This document shows positions 16,753 through 24,092 of a stretch of DNA of 24,385 nucleotides, piece by piece. Position numbers and translations under genes: made by a program. The stretch spans positions 1-24,385 of the forward strand of contig CAZVFT010000034.1 of assembly GCA_964626495.1 (NCBI GenBank), given 5' to 3'. The DNA is from JACNLN01 sp964626495 (GTDB lineage Bacteria; Fidelibacterota; Marinisomatia; Marinisomatales; CAZVFT01). Within the stretch, counting starts at the first letter, position 1. Each line of letters begins with the position of its first letter. The notes beneath the pieces were generated by a model, which had not been told where the DNA came from, searched no databases, and saw nothing but the letters and a program-made list of their open reading frames with translations.

Positions 16753-17472
16753 TTACTTTGACGCGAATTTCGAAATCCATATGCTAATTTCGTATAAACA
16801 GGTAAGAGGTAATGCCATAATCATCAAACTGATAGGATCTGGTGGAGTAATGAAAGCTGACAGTAAGAGGATTACGAAGATGGAATGTTTACGATAGTGA
16901 CGCATAAAGGTTGGTGTTAACAATCCAATTTGGGATAGTATCAATACAAGTATCGGTAACTCGAAAACAAGTCCAGCGGCAAGAAGGATCCACAAGATAT
17001 AGCTGAAATAGTAGTTGATCGAGAAATTGTTTTGAACGTCAACATACCCAATGGATGTAAAAAATCTTAATGAAAAGGGAATTATTACAAAATAGGCAAA
17101 AAGGATACCAATTATAAATGCAATAAATGAAAAAATGATAACCGGAGCGACATATTTTTTCTCATTTTTTAGAAGACCCGGAGTGATAAATTTCCACATC
17201 TGATAAGTAATGACAGGTAAACCGAGGATGATGCCCCCAACAATGGCGATTCCCCACCTTATCATAAACATACCGTACACTGTTAATACCTGAAGTTGAG
17301 GAGGATTTTCCAGTGCCATGGCTGGATTGAGTAAAATTTTGAAAATGGGATCAATAAAAATAAACGTTATCCCTGCCCCTATCACAATACCAACTAATGA
17401 TTTGATAATTCTCCACCGCATCTCTTCGAGATGATTAAGGAAGGGCATAGTACCTTTTTCTTCTTTGTTCAT
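16753..17472 (-). CDS. tatC: Sec-independent protein translocase subunit TatC
   Basis: The polytopic core of the twin-arginine translocase, which binds RR-signal peptides and exports folded proteins. The 239 residues contain about six transmembrane segments. The cytoplasmic N-terminal signal-binding motif is FLNHLEEMRWR (11-21), with the conserved glutamate pair. YQMWKFITPGLLKNEKKY is the typical first cytoplasmic loop, and the family's conserved periplasmic region follows. I chose the ATG at 17472, two bases after the meaB stop (TGATTATG), over a TTG two codons upstream. No tatA/tatB gene is in the window, so they must lie elsewhere. Confidence 0.95.
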   Translation of the reverse strand: MNKEEKGTMPFLNHLEEMRWRIIKSLVGIVIGAGITFIFIDPIFKILLNPAMALENPPQLQVLTVYGMFMIRWGIAIVGGIILGLPVITYQMWKFITPGLLKNEKKYVAPVIIFSFIAFIIGILFAYFVIIPFSLRFFTSIGYVDVQNNFSINYYFSYILWILLAAGLVFELPILVLILSQIGLLTPTFMRHYRKHSIFVILLLSAFITPPDPISLMIMALPLTCLYEISIWISKFASK

Positions 17473-17474
17473 AA

Positions 17475-18416
17475 TCAATCGGATAACGAATTCATTAATA
17501 TTAAAGCAGCATCATAGGGTGAAATTTTTTGGTCGTGGAAATCATTAAGTTTGTTATTTAATAAATTTTCCCGTTCCTGAGTCCAGAATTTCGAAACCAG
17601 ATCATCTTTTACCAATGACTCAATCTGATCAAGATATTGTTGTTTTCGACGTTGATTCAATGTTCCTGACTTAGTCAATTTCTTGATTAGGGTGTAACTT
17701 TCTGTATATAATTTGTGTACACCTTTTCCTTCAGTGGCAATAGTCATCAAAATATTTGGAATGAACTCCCGTTCATTTTCATTCAACTCAAAGTAGTAAC
17801 GAAGGGTTTGTGCAATATAATCAGCACCTTCCCTGTCTGATTTATTGATTACGAACAAGTCACCAATCTCAATGGGACCCGCTTTCATAAATTGAATTCC
17901 ATCTCCCACCTCGGGCATTAGAACAACCAGCGTAATATCCACCTGTTTAATAATTTCAGATTCGATCTGACCAATTCCCACCGTTTCTAAGAGCAATATA
18001 TCTTTTCCACTTGCTGCTAAAATATCTGCTACTTGTTTCGTTTTTTTTGCCAGTCCGCCCAATTCTCCACGACTTCCCATACTACGAATGAACACGTTGG
18101 GATCCAGGGTATGTTGGTTCATTCTGATTCGGTCTCCAAGGAAAGCTCCACCAGAAAACGGGCTGGTTGGATCGACAGAAATACAGCACACAGATTTACC
18201 ATCACTCCGAATTTCCGTGATCAATTTATCAATGAGAGTACTTTTACCTCCTCCCGGTGGTCCTGTAATTCCAATGCGGATAGTATCCCGGGTATGTGGA
18301 TATAAACTGTTTAGATCTTTATCAAGACTCGAATCGCCGTTTTCAACAGCCGAGATTACCTGAGAGAGATTTCTAAGATTGGGGGATCGGACTGTAGACA
18401 AAAGATTTGAGGTCAT
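17475..18416 (-). CDS. meaB: MeaB/ArgK-type G3E GTPase (methylmalonyl-CoA mutase chaperone)
   Basis: A P-loop GTPase of 313 residues of the family that protects and helps load adenosylcobalamin in methylmalonyl-CoA mutase. Motifs: TGPPGGGKST (51-60), DPTSPFSGGAFLGDRIRM (82-99), GSRGELGGLA (114-123; many relatives have GSRGHLGGL), ETVGIGQIESE (144-154) and the guanine-specificity motif NKSD (191-194). The partner mutase is not in the window, so the cofactor role rests on the family. The ATG at 18416 follows a 113-base gap after the CRP-like gene, and the end lies two bases before tatC. A TATAAT hexamer on the minus strand at 18501-18496 lacks a good -35 box. Confidence 0.92.
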   Translation of the reverse strand: MTSNLLSTVRSPNLRNLSQVISAVENGDSSLDKDLNSLYPHTRDTIRIGITGPPGGGKSTLIDKLITEIRSDGKSVCCISVDPTSPFSGGAFLGDRIRMNQHTLDPNVFIRSMGSRGELGGLAKKTKQVADILAASGKDILLLETVGIGQIESEIIKQVDITLVVLMPEVGDGIQFMKAGPIEIGDLFVINKSDREGADYIAQTLRYYFELNENEREFIPNILMTIATEGKGVHKLYTESYTLIKKLTKSGTLNQRRKQQYLDQIESLVKDDLVSKFWTQERENLLNNKLNDFHDQKISPYDAALILMNSLSD

Positions 18417-18529
18417 TATATATGTATGAAAGTTACACTGTTAAATAAGCGTTTCCGGTACAGGTCGGACAAAATATTGTGGGTGAATAATCCAGATTAT
18501 ATAGGATATATCAAGGCATTTGTCATTCA

Positions 18530-19210
18530 TTAACCGAAAAGACGTTTGAATTGCAAATAATCGAGAATTACCAGAGAGTGTTCTGTTCGTTCAATTAGAT
18601 TTCTTTCTTCAAGGATTTTAAGTGTTCTTGAAACTGTTTCGCGTGATGTCCCAGCCATGTTTGCAATATCTTGTTGATATGGTAAATTTTTAATGGTTAC
18701 TTTTCCATGGCGAATAGTTCCCATCTCATCTGCAAGGCGGAGTAGAGTGATACCGATTTTGTGTTCTGCGTCACTTAAAGATAAACTCTCAATCTGCTGG
18801 TCACTTTTTCTCAATCTCTGAGTTAACTCTCGTAGAAGAGAAATGGACACCTTTGGGTATTTCTTCAGTAAAGCAATGAATTCCACCCGTTTAAGGATTA
18901 ACGCCTCAGAATCTTCTAATGCAATGGCGTTGGCAGATCGAGTCTGCCCATCCAGCAGTGACATCTCACCAAAAAATTCCCCCTCTCCGAGCATTGCAAG
19001 GATTACCTCTCGACCATCCTCACTCAAACGAGTGATTTTTACACTTCCTTCTTTGATAATAAAGAAAGTATCACCAAACTCATCTTCCATCAGGATCATA
19101 TTACCTTTATTATAGGATCGGTGGATCACAATATTACATAAATGATCCATCTCCGATTTTGATAAGTCAGAAAAAATTGGAACTGTGGCTAATAGATCTC
19201 TTTCATTCAT
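18530..19210 (-). CDS. CRP/FNR-family transcriptional regulator
   Basis: A 226-residue regulator with an N-terminal cyclic-nucleotide-binding beta-roll, a dimer helix (about 117-150) and a C-terminal winged helix. The roll contains GEFFGEMSLLDGQTRSANAIA (77-97), where the G-E and R-S residues match the phosphate-binding cassette of cAMP-binding members. The HTH (about 178-200) has the recognition helix RETVSR (190-195), intermediate between CRP (RETVGR) and FNR (ETISR). Only one cysteine (C25) is present, which rules out an FNR-type iron-sulfur sensor. Ligand and regulon are unknown. A 16-bp perfect palindrome sits 19 bases upstream of the ATG at 19210, suggesting autoregulation. Confidence 0.93.
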   Translation of the reverse strand: MNERDLLATVPIFSDLSKSEMDHLCNIVIHRSYNKGNMILMEDEFGDTFFIIKEGSVKITRLSEDGREVILAMLGEGEFFGEMSLLDGQTRSANAIALEDSEALILKRVEFIALLKKYPKVSISLLRELTQRLRKSDQQIESLSLSDAEHKIGITLLRLADEMGTIRHGKVTIKNLPYQQDIANMAGTSRETVSRTLKILEERNLIERTEHSLVILDYLQFKRLFG

Positions 19211-19228
19211 ACATAAAAAATAACTTCA

Positions 19229-19244
19229 TTGAATTATAATTCAA
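19229..19244. promoter_or_regulatory. 16-bp perfect palindrome upstream of the CRP-like gene (candidate operator)
   Basis: TTGAATTATAATTCAA is its own reverse complement, with TTGA/TCAA ends like CRP/FNR half-sites. The halves are separated by 8 bases rather than the 6 of the FNR box, so the match is not canonical. It lies 19-34 bases before the start codon of the CRP-like regulator. An operator role is inferred from position and symmetry; AT-rich DNA can give such palindromes by chance. Confidence 0.4.
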
Positions 19245-19364
19245 AATGAATTTCTAATCCTCAAACAATGATTATTTTCTGTTAAGATAATAGTGCGGTT
19301 CTCCTTAAAAAGAGTATTCCGTAAATCTTGGAGGATCAATAGATGAGGGGAAAAGTATCATTAC

Positions 19365-20429
19365 TTACGGAGTGAAATCCGTTTTTTCATCAACTGATAG
19401 GCAAAATTCCGTCAGGATATTGATGGCACTTTCCACATCTTTCATGGAGATCAGTTCCGTGTAGGTATGCATATACCGGCAGGGGATGGATACCAGTCCG
19501 GTTGCCACACCAGCTCGGGTGATCTGGATGACGTTGGCATCCGTTCCTGTGGGGCGAGGGGCAGCTTCAACCTGATACTTGATCTTTTTCTTTTTCGCTA
19601 CTGATAAGAGAATCTCAAACACCTTTGGATTAATGTTCGGTCCTCGTGAGATAGCAGCACCTTCACTGAGTTTTATATCTCCCACTTTTTTCACATCTAC
19701 ATCTGGAGTATCCGTTCCATGAGTGACATCAATAGCCACCCCGATCTGGGGATCAATACCGTATGCAGATGTTCTCGCTCCCCGCAGACCTACCTCTTCC
19801 TGACAGGTAGCTACGCTGAAGAGTGCAGCATTCAATTCCGATTTTGTCTTGTAGACATTTTTCAGCACTTCCGCCACGATAAAGGCACCAATTTTATCGT
19901 CGAATCCACGAGAGATATACAATCCATTTCGCAGCTCTTCAATATTGAAATCATACGTGATGGGATCCCCAATTTCCACGTACTTCTGGACTTCTTTTTT
20001 ATCGTTAGCACCAATATCGATATAAAGTTCATGGCGTTTTGGCACTTTTTCTCTATCCTTCTTTTCGAAAAGGTGAATAGCTTTCTTTCCGGTGACACCA
20101 AGAATATCCCCTTGCTTTGTGTGAATTCTGACTTTTCTTCCTGGAATAATTCCAATATCGAACCCTCCAAGATGGTTAAAATAGATAAACCCCTTGTCAT
20201 TAATGTACTCTACCTGAAATCCCAATTCATCCATGTGACCTGCAAGCATAATTCTAGGTCTTTTATCGGGATTGATTGAAGCGACAATATTTCCGTGAAC
20301 ATCTATTTTTACTTCATCGGAATATTTTTTCATTTCCTCAGACCATACTTTTCTGAGTTTGTGTTCATAACCTGATGGGGAAGGGGTTTTCATCATAGTT
20401 TCTAAAAAATTCATTGAACTTTTTTTCAT
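19365..20429 (-). CDS. M42-family metallo-aminopeptidase
   Basis: A cytoplasmic zinc or cobalt aminopeptidase of 354 residues (glutamyl aminopeptidase/FrvX/TET family, typically large oligomeric shells) that trims peptides. The two-metal site is complete: H65 and D67 in LAGHMDELGF, the bridging aspartate in RGFDDKIG (177-178), the catalytic pair E211/E212 in TCQEEVGLRGA, D234 in AIDVTHGTD and H321 in CRYMHTYTE. The PA-like insertion between the first two metal ligands (about 75-165) is present. The ATG at 20429 has a clear CGGAG about 10 bases upstream. It is the first gene of the minus-strand block, divergent from tldD across the repeat-rich region, and is separated from the next gene by 154 bases. 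Confidence 0.95.
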   Translation of the reverse strand: MKKSSMNFLETMMKTPSPSGYEHKLRKVWSEEMKKYSDEVKIDVHGNIVASINPDKRPRIMLAGHMDELGFQVEYINDKGFIYFNHLGGFDIGIIPGRKVRIHTKQGDILGVTGKKAIHLFEKKDREKVPKRHELYIDIGANDKKEVQKYVEIGDPITYDFNIEELRNGLYISRGFDDKIGAFIVAEVLKNVYKTKSELNAALFSVATCQEEVGLRGARTSAYGIDPQIGVAIDVTHGTDTPDVDVKKVGDIKLSEGAAISRGPNINPKVFEILLSVAKKKKIKYQVEAAPRPTGTDANVIQITRAGVATGLVSIPCRYMHTYTELISMKDVESAINILTEFCLSVDEKTDFTP

Positions 20430-20595
20430 TTTTTATTTCTCCGTTTTTGGGTTGAAATTAATATAAAAATCTACAAGGATTTTAAAAGTGATAGCAAGGA
20501 TAATTTTAGCATAGAATAATCAGTCGAAAGCCTGACAGGTTAAGATAAAGAAATCTCAACCGCTAAGTCCATAAAGTAAAACGCAAAATATCTAT

Positions 20596-20790
20596 ATGAT
20601 AGATACAATAAAAAAGGTGATTGGTATATTCCTAGATTCTAAAAGGCTAAAGCCAAAAATCTATTCTGCGGATTTTACCCTTCAGGATTTTATAAAATTG
20701 ACTTATCACAATAATGTGTACCTGGATACCATTTTTATTTTAGGAGCTGTACAATATGAGCCAGATTCAATCTTACAAAAACTCTCGTAG
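20596..20790 (+). CDS. Doubtful small reading frame (64 aa), unknown
   Basis: Starts at an ATG with no ribosome-binding site (upstream bases are AAAATATCTAT) and encodes 64 residues, MIDTIKKVIGIFLDSK at the N-terminus and ending in ILQKLS. The composition looks protein-like, with a hydrophobic YLDTIFILGAV stretch near 42-52, but I do not recognise a family. It ends just before the palindromic element. It could be a remnant of a longer gene or chance. Confidence 0.2.
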   Translation: MIDTIKKVIGIFLDSKRLKPKIYSADFTLQDFIKLTYHNNVYLDTIFILGAVQYEPDSILQKLS

Positions 20791-20840
20791 CTTTTGTTAC
20801 AATGAAACTCTTGAGAAGAGAAAAGATCCCCCTCTCCTTC

Positions 20841-20895
20841 ACCCTGTGGAATAAAATCTGCGATTTTCTCCGACTGGTCGGAGATTCCACAGGGT
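20841..20895. repeat. 55-base perfect three-way-junction palindrome
   Basis: A 12-base outer arm (ACCCTGTGGAAT, 20841-20852) pairs perfectly with ATTCCACAGGGT (20884-20895). The bases between consist exactly of two further perfect hairpins: AAAATC-TGC-GATTTT (20853-20867) and CTCCGAC-TG-GTCGGAG (20868-20883). No unpaired base lies at the three junctions. Bracketing G/C-rich arms continue on both sides. The design resembles small palindromic mobile or REP-like elements; no family is assigned. Confidence 0.85.
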
Positions 20896-20900
20896 AAAAT

Positions 20901-20929
20901 TCCTCTTCCGCCGGCTGGCGGAGAGAGGA
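20901..20929. repeat. G/C-rich hairpin next to the three-way junction
   Basis: TCCTCT-TCCGCC, loop GGCT, GGCGGA-(G)-AGAGGA: two 6-bp perfect stems separated by a single bulged G. It lies 5 bases from the three-way-junction element and is probably part of the same repeat. There is no T-run beside it that would suggest an intrinsic terminator. Confidence 0.7.
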
Positions 20930-21009
20930 GTTCTTGGTAGCGTGGCTTCAAACAGTTTTACACATAGGGTCTGCAATAAGAGTTTGAGCTGTGACTTCTC
21001 GGCAGGACC

Positions 21010-21052
21010 TTCTCCCCCTCGATGCCTGTCCGGCTACCGAAGGAGGGGAGAA
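21010..21052. repeat. Purine/pyrimidine hairpin with alternative partner
   Basis: TTCTCCCC (21010-21017) pairs with GGGGAGAA (21045-21052) around a 27-base loop. The overlapping segment CCCCCTC (21014-21020) also pairs with GAGGGGG (21059-21065), so two exclusive foldings are possible. It lies between the three-way junction and the 78-bp repeat and may belong to the same composite element. Confidence 0.5.
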
Positions 21053-21131
21053 TGAAAAGAGGGGGTGGTATGTGGGTATAGACACCGTGTTAATGCTTGT
21101 ATCTCGAATTATTTCTGAATACAAATTCATT

Positions 21132-21209
21132 TCTCTCAGTCGGGAGCCTGGCTGTGCCTGTTCGGCTTTTGACGAATCATTCAGGTACGGGATATGGTGA
21201 AGAACTATA
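21132..21209 (+). repeat. 78-bp dispersed repeat, copy 2
   Basis: Direct-orientation copy of positions 1-78, with 75 of 78 identical. This copy lies 88 bases upstream of the tldD start; its left flank is ATTCATT and its right flank is AT-rich. The two copies bracket the whole minus-strand gene block. No inverted ends or target-site duplications typical of an insertion sequence were recognised. Confidence 0.9.
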
Positions 21210-21297
21210 AAATTATTCAAATTTTGGGGAATAGTCAGAGATTCCATAAATTACGGGTGAAATAAATATGTAATCACAAGATATTGAGGAATGTGAG

Positions 21298-22740
21298 ATG
21301 AAAGATTTTGATATTCATAAATCGTTAAACGAGATTGATATTAATGCTGAATGGGTGGGACTTCGGGAAATTAGAGAAACTACTACTCATCGCATCATCC
21401 GGGATGACCATCCACAATCGAATGTGACCAGCACTACACATGGCGTTATGGTAGAAACCCTTGTCGATGGTCAGTTTGGCTACTGCAGCGTTAGCAGGAT
21501 GGATCAGGAAAGTATTCAGGAGGCAGCGGAAAAGGCATATGTCCAAGCGAAGGAATCTGCTAAATATTCTCTATTCAAATTCAGTACCTATTCCCGTCCA
21601 AAATCTGTCGGAACCCATGAATCGTCATACAAACTGGCTACCGATTCAATTTCACCCGGACAGCTGAACAACATCCTGCTCAAGGTGTGTAATGCTTTGA
21701 AGGTTTCCGACAAGATAGTCAGCCGGGAATCATACGGTAGAATTGTGGACTCTACCTATCGGTTTGTTAGTTCAAATGGAAGTGATATTCACCAGAAATT
21801 TATGCTGGTAACGACTGACTGTTCTGCAACTGCCCAGGAGGGAAATATCATTCAGCGTCGGACGGATGCAGGCTTGCGGGGACGAAGTTATCAGATGGGG
21901 ATGGAGTTATTTGACGAGGCGGAACTTATCCGGAGAGCAAAACGTGTCGGCAAAGAGGTTGTGGAATTGTTAACTGCTGAGGAATGTCCCACGGAAACCA
22001 CTACCATTGTTTTAGCACCGGATCAGATGATGCTTCAGATTCACGAAAGTGTGGGACATGCTTTGGAATTGGATCGGATTCTTGGGGATGAACGCAATTA
22101 TGCTGGTTGGAGTTTCGTTCGACCAGGGGATTTTGGGTCACTTCAGTATGGATCTTCGCTGATGAATATTGTGTTTGATCCAACTATCCAAACGCAGTTT
22201 GCCTCGTACGGTTTTGACGATGGTGGAATGAAAGCTGAAAAGGAGTACATCATCAAAAACGGCTTACTTGTTCGGGCATTAGGTGGAAGAGAAAGCCAGA
22301 TTCGAACCGGGTTACCCGGTGTAGCTAACCTCAGAGCCAGCTCGTGGAACCGGGCTCCTATTGATCGAATGGCAAACCTGAATCTGGAACCGGGGGATGC
22401 TACTTTCGATGAGATCATCGGTTCTGTAGAACGAGGTGTTTTTATGGAGTCCAATCGATCCTGGTCAATTGATGACTATCGCATCAAATTTCAGTTTGGG
22501 TGTGAATACGGAAAATTGATCGAAAACGGTGAAATTACTAAAACTGTTCGAAATCCTAACTACCGGGCGAAAACTATCCCATTCTGGCACAGTCTGAAGA
22601 TGATCGGGAACAAAGACACTTTTGGAATCTATGGAACACCCTATTGTGGAAAGGGAGAACCAAACCAGTCAATTCGAGTGGGACACGCTTCTCCCATCTG
22701 TCTTTTTGAAAATATTGATGTGTTTGGAGGAGTATCGTAA
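21298..22740 (+). CDS. tldD: TldD, catalytic subunit of the TldD/TldE metallopeptidase
   Basis: The zinc-bearing subunit of the TldD/TldE (PmbA) peptidase, known for leader-peptide removal from microcin B17 and for degrading unfolded CcdA antitoxin. At 480 residues it is full length. The family HExxxH motif is IHESVGHALELDRILGDE (H249, E250, H254), and the distal cysteine ligand is C450 in GTPYCGKGEPNQ. The ATG at 21298 has GAGGA about 9 bases upstream. Its stop TAA overlaps the tldE ATG (TAATG at 22738-22742), and GGAGGAG at about 22727 serves tldE. The pair is divergent from the M42 peptidase. No obvious modified-peptide precursor gene is adjacent, so the substrate is unknown. Confidence 0.96.
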   Translation: MKDFDIHKSLNEIDINAEWVGLREIRETTTHRIIRDDHPQSNVTSTTHGVMVETLVDGQFGYCSVSRMDQESIQEAAEKAYVQAKESAKYSLFKFSTYSRPKSVGTHESSYKLATDSISPGQLNNILLKVCNALKVSDKIVSRESYGRIVDSTYRFVSSNGSDIHQKFMLVTTDCSATAQEGNIIQRRTDAGLRGRSYQMGMELFDEAELIRRAKRVGKEVVELLTAEECPTETTTIVLAPDQMMLQIHESVGHALELDRILGDERNYAGWSFVRPGDFGSLQYGSSLMNIVFDPTIQTQFASYGFDDGGMKAEKEYIIKNGLLVRALGGRESQIRTGLPGVANLRASSWNRAPIDRMANLNLEPGDATFDEIIGSVERGVFMESNRSWSIDDYRIKFQFGCEYGKLIENGEITKTVRNPNYRAKTIPFWHSLKMIGNKDTFGIYGTPYCGKGEPNQSIRVGHASPICLFENIDVFGGVS

Positions 22741-24092
22741 TGGCACATAATCAATCCTATGAGAAAAATATGGAGCAGGTTTTTAACGATGTATGTGATA
22801 AGGTGCTGTCAGACCTTAGAAATGGTGAACATCTGACTATATCTCTGAAAGGGGAACGATCTCATTTCATCCGGTTAAGTAAAGCACGCATTCGCCAGGC
22901 AGGAGTGGTTTGTGACGCTGATATTGGCTTAAATTTTATTGTGAATGGACGGAGTGCATGGAGTGAAATAACTTTTTCTGGGAACAAGGAGGTCGATACA
23001 CAAAGTGTGATGTCTGAACTGGTACGACTCAGACGTGAAGTGTCTCAACTCCCTGAAGACCCCTATGTGATTATTCCCCAAAAGGGAGATTCTAGCCGGG
23101 AAGTTTATAAAGGAAACCTTCTTTCAGAAGCAGATACGGCAGATGCTCTTCTTCCAGCTATCCAGGGTGTGGATCTGGCTGGAATATATGCTTCTGGTGT
23201 GATTTTTCAGGGAACTGCTAATTCTGCTGGTCAGCGACATTGGTTCAGTACCGAGACATTTTCTTTTGATTATTCTCTCATCACTCCGGAAGAAAAGATG
23301 GTGAAAAGTACTCTTGCTGGTACTTCGTGGGACCAATCCCGTTATGAGACTAAAATCGAACAATCCAAAAAAGAAATACGAATAATGGAAAAACCAGTGA
23401 ATAAAGTTGAACCGGGAACTTACCGCACCTGCTTCGGTCCTGCTGCGGTGGCAGACCTCATCTGGATGTTTTCCTGGGAAGGGCTCGGCGAGAGTGCCAT
23501 TCAGCAGGGGAAAAGTGCCCTCATCAAAATGCGTGAGGAAGGGAAAACTCTTTCGCCTCTGTTTACTCTATCTGAAGATTTTCGTGACGGCACCGTTCCA
23601 AAATTTAATGAATATGGTGAATTATCTCCTGATTACCTTCCAATTATTTCGAAGGGAAAGCTGGTTAATACCCTCATCAGCTCTCGAACAGCGAAAGAAT
23701 ATCAAATGAAGTCTAACTACGCTTCAGAGGAAGAATATCAGCGATCTCCCAGAATGGCAAATGGTACCCTGGATAAGGACGATTTACTTAAAGAATTGGG
23801 GACAGGGTTATACCTTTCAAATTTGCACTATCTGAACTGGAGTGACAATATCGGCGGTAGAGTTACGGGGATGACCCGATACGCATGCTTCTGGGTGGAG
23901 AATGGGGATATTGTTTCTCCCATTAATAATATGAGGTTTGACGACACCATCTATAATTTTTTCGGTAACAAACTGGCAGGAGTTTCAAACAATGTTGAGC
24001 TTATTCCCGACGTGAGTACTTATGAAGGACGGCAATTTGGTGGTGCTTACGTTCCTGCTATTCTGGTTAGTTCATTTACACTTACTCTTTAA
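22740..24092 (+). CDS. pmbA: TldE/PmbA, partner subunit of the TldD/TldE peptidase
   Basis: A 450-residue protein homologous to TldD but without the HExxxH zinc motif, as expected for the structural partner that completes the substrate channel. Family-type segments are visible: the N-terminal RSHFIRLSKARIRQAGV stretch (about 40-56), the mid-region GPAAVADLIWMFSWEGLGE, and the C-terminal LSNLHYLNWSDNIGGRVTGM, followed by TRYACFWVENGDIVSPINNM and the conserved RFDDTIYNFFGN. It starts in a TAATG overlap with tldD behind a strong GGAGGAG, so the two subunits are made together. No frameshift or missing end was seen. Confidence 0.94.
   Translation: MAHNQSYEKNMEQVFNDVCDKVLSDLRNGEHLTISLKGERSHFIRLSKARIRQAGVVCDADIGLNFIVNGRSAWSEITFSGNKEVDTQSVMSELVRLRREVSQLPEDPYVIIPQKGDSSREVYKGNLLSEADTADALLPAIQGVDLAGIYASGVIFQGTANSAGQRHWFSTETFSFDYSLITPEEKMVKSTLAGTSWDQSRYETKIEQSKKEIRIMEKPVNKVEPGTYRTCFGPAAVADLIWMFSWEGLGESAIQQGKSALIKMREEGKTLSPLFTLSEDFRDGTVPKFNEYGELSPDYLPIISKGKLVNTLISSRTAKEYQMKSNYASEEEYQRSPRMANGTLDKDDLLKELGTGLYLSNLHYLNWSDNIGGRVTGMTRYACFWVENGDIVSPINNMRFDDTIYNFFGNKLAGVSNNVELIPDVSTYEGRQFGGAYVPAILVSSFTLTL

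Larger units (their letters stand above)
20430..21297. other. 868-base divergent intergenic region rich in palindromes
   Basis: Lies between the starts of the M42 gene (leftward) and tldD (rightward), so both promoters should be here. The left third (20430-20790) is AT-rich and holds one doubtful small reading frame. The middle (20790-21060) is a run of G/C-rich perfect palindromes. The right part holds copy 2 of the 78-bp repeat and about 90 AT-rich bases leading to tldD. Reading frames crossing the palindromes are low-complexity products of the repeats and are not called. No tRNA-like or riboswitch-like structure was recognised. Confidence 0.8.

Noticed and set aside
18496..18501. TATAAT on the minus strand upstream of meaB as a promoter
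   Set aside because: No matching -35 hexamer at a usual distance; AT-rich gap.
19343..19375. Plus-strand 10-codon frame behind GGAGGATCAATAG
   Set aside because: Good ribosome-binding look, but only 10 codons, overlapping the 3' end of the M42 gene on the other strand; probably chance.
20706..21247. Minus-strand reading frames of 81 and 99 residues across the palindromic region
   Set aside because: They are made largely of palindrome and repeat sequence. In the 78-bp repeat the differences between copies would change the residues, so there is no sign of coding selection.
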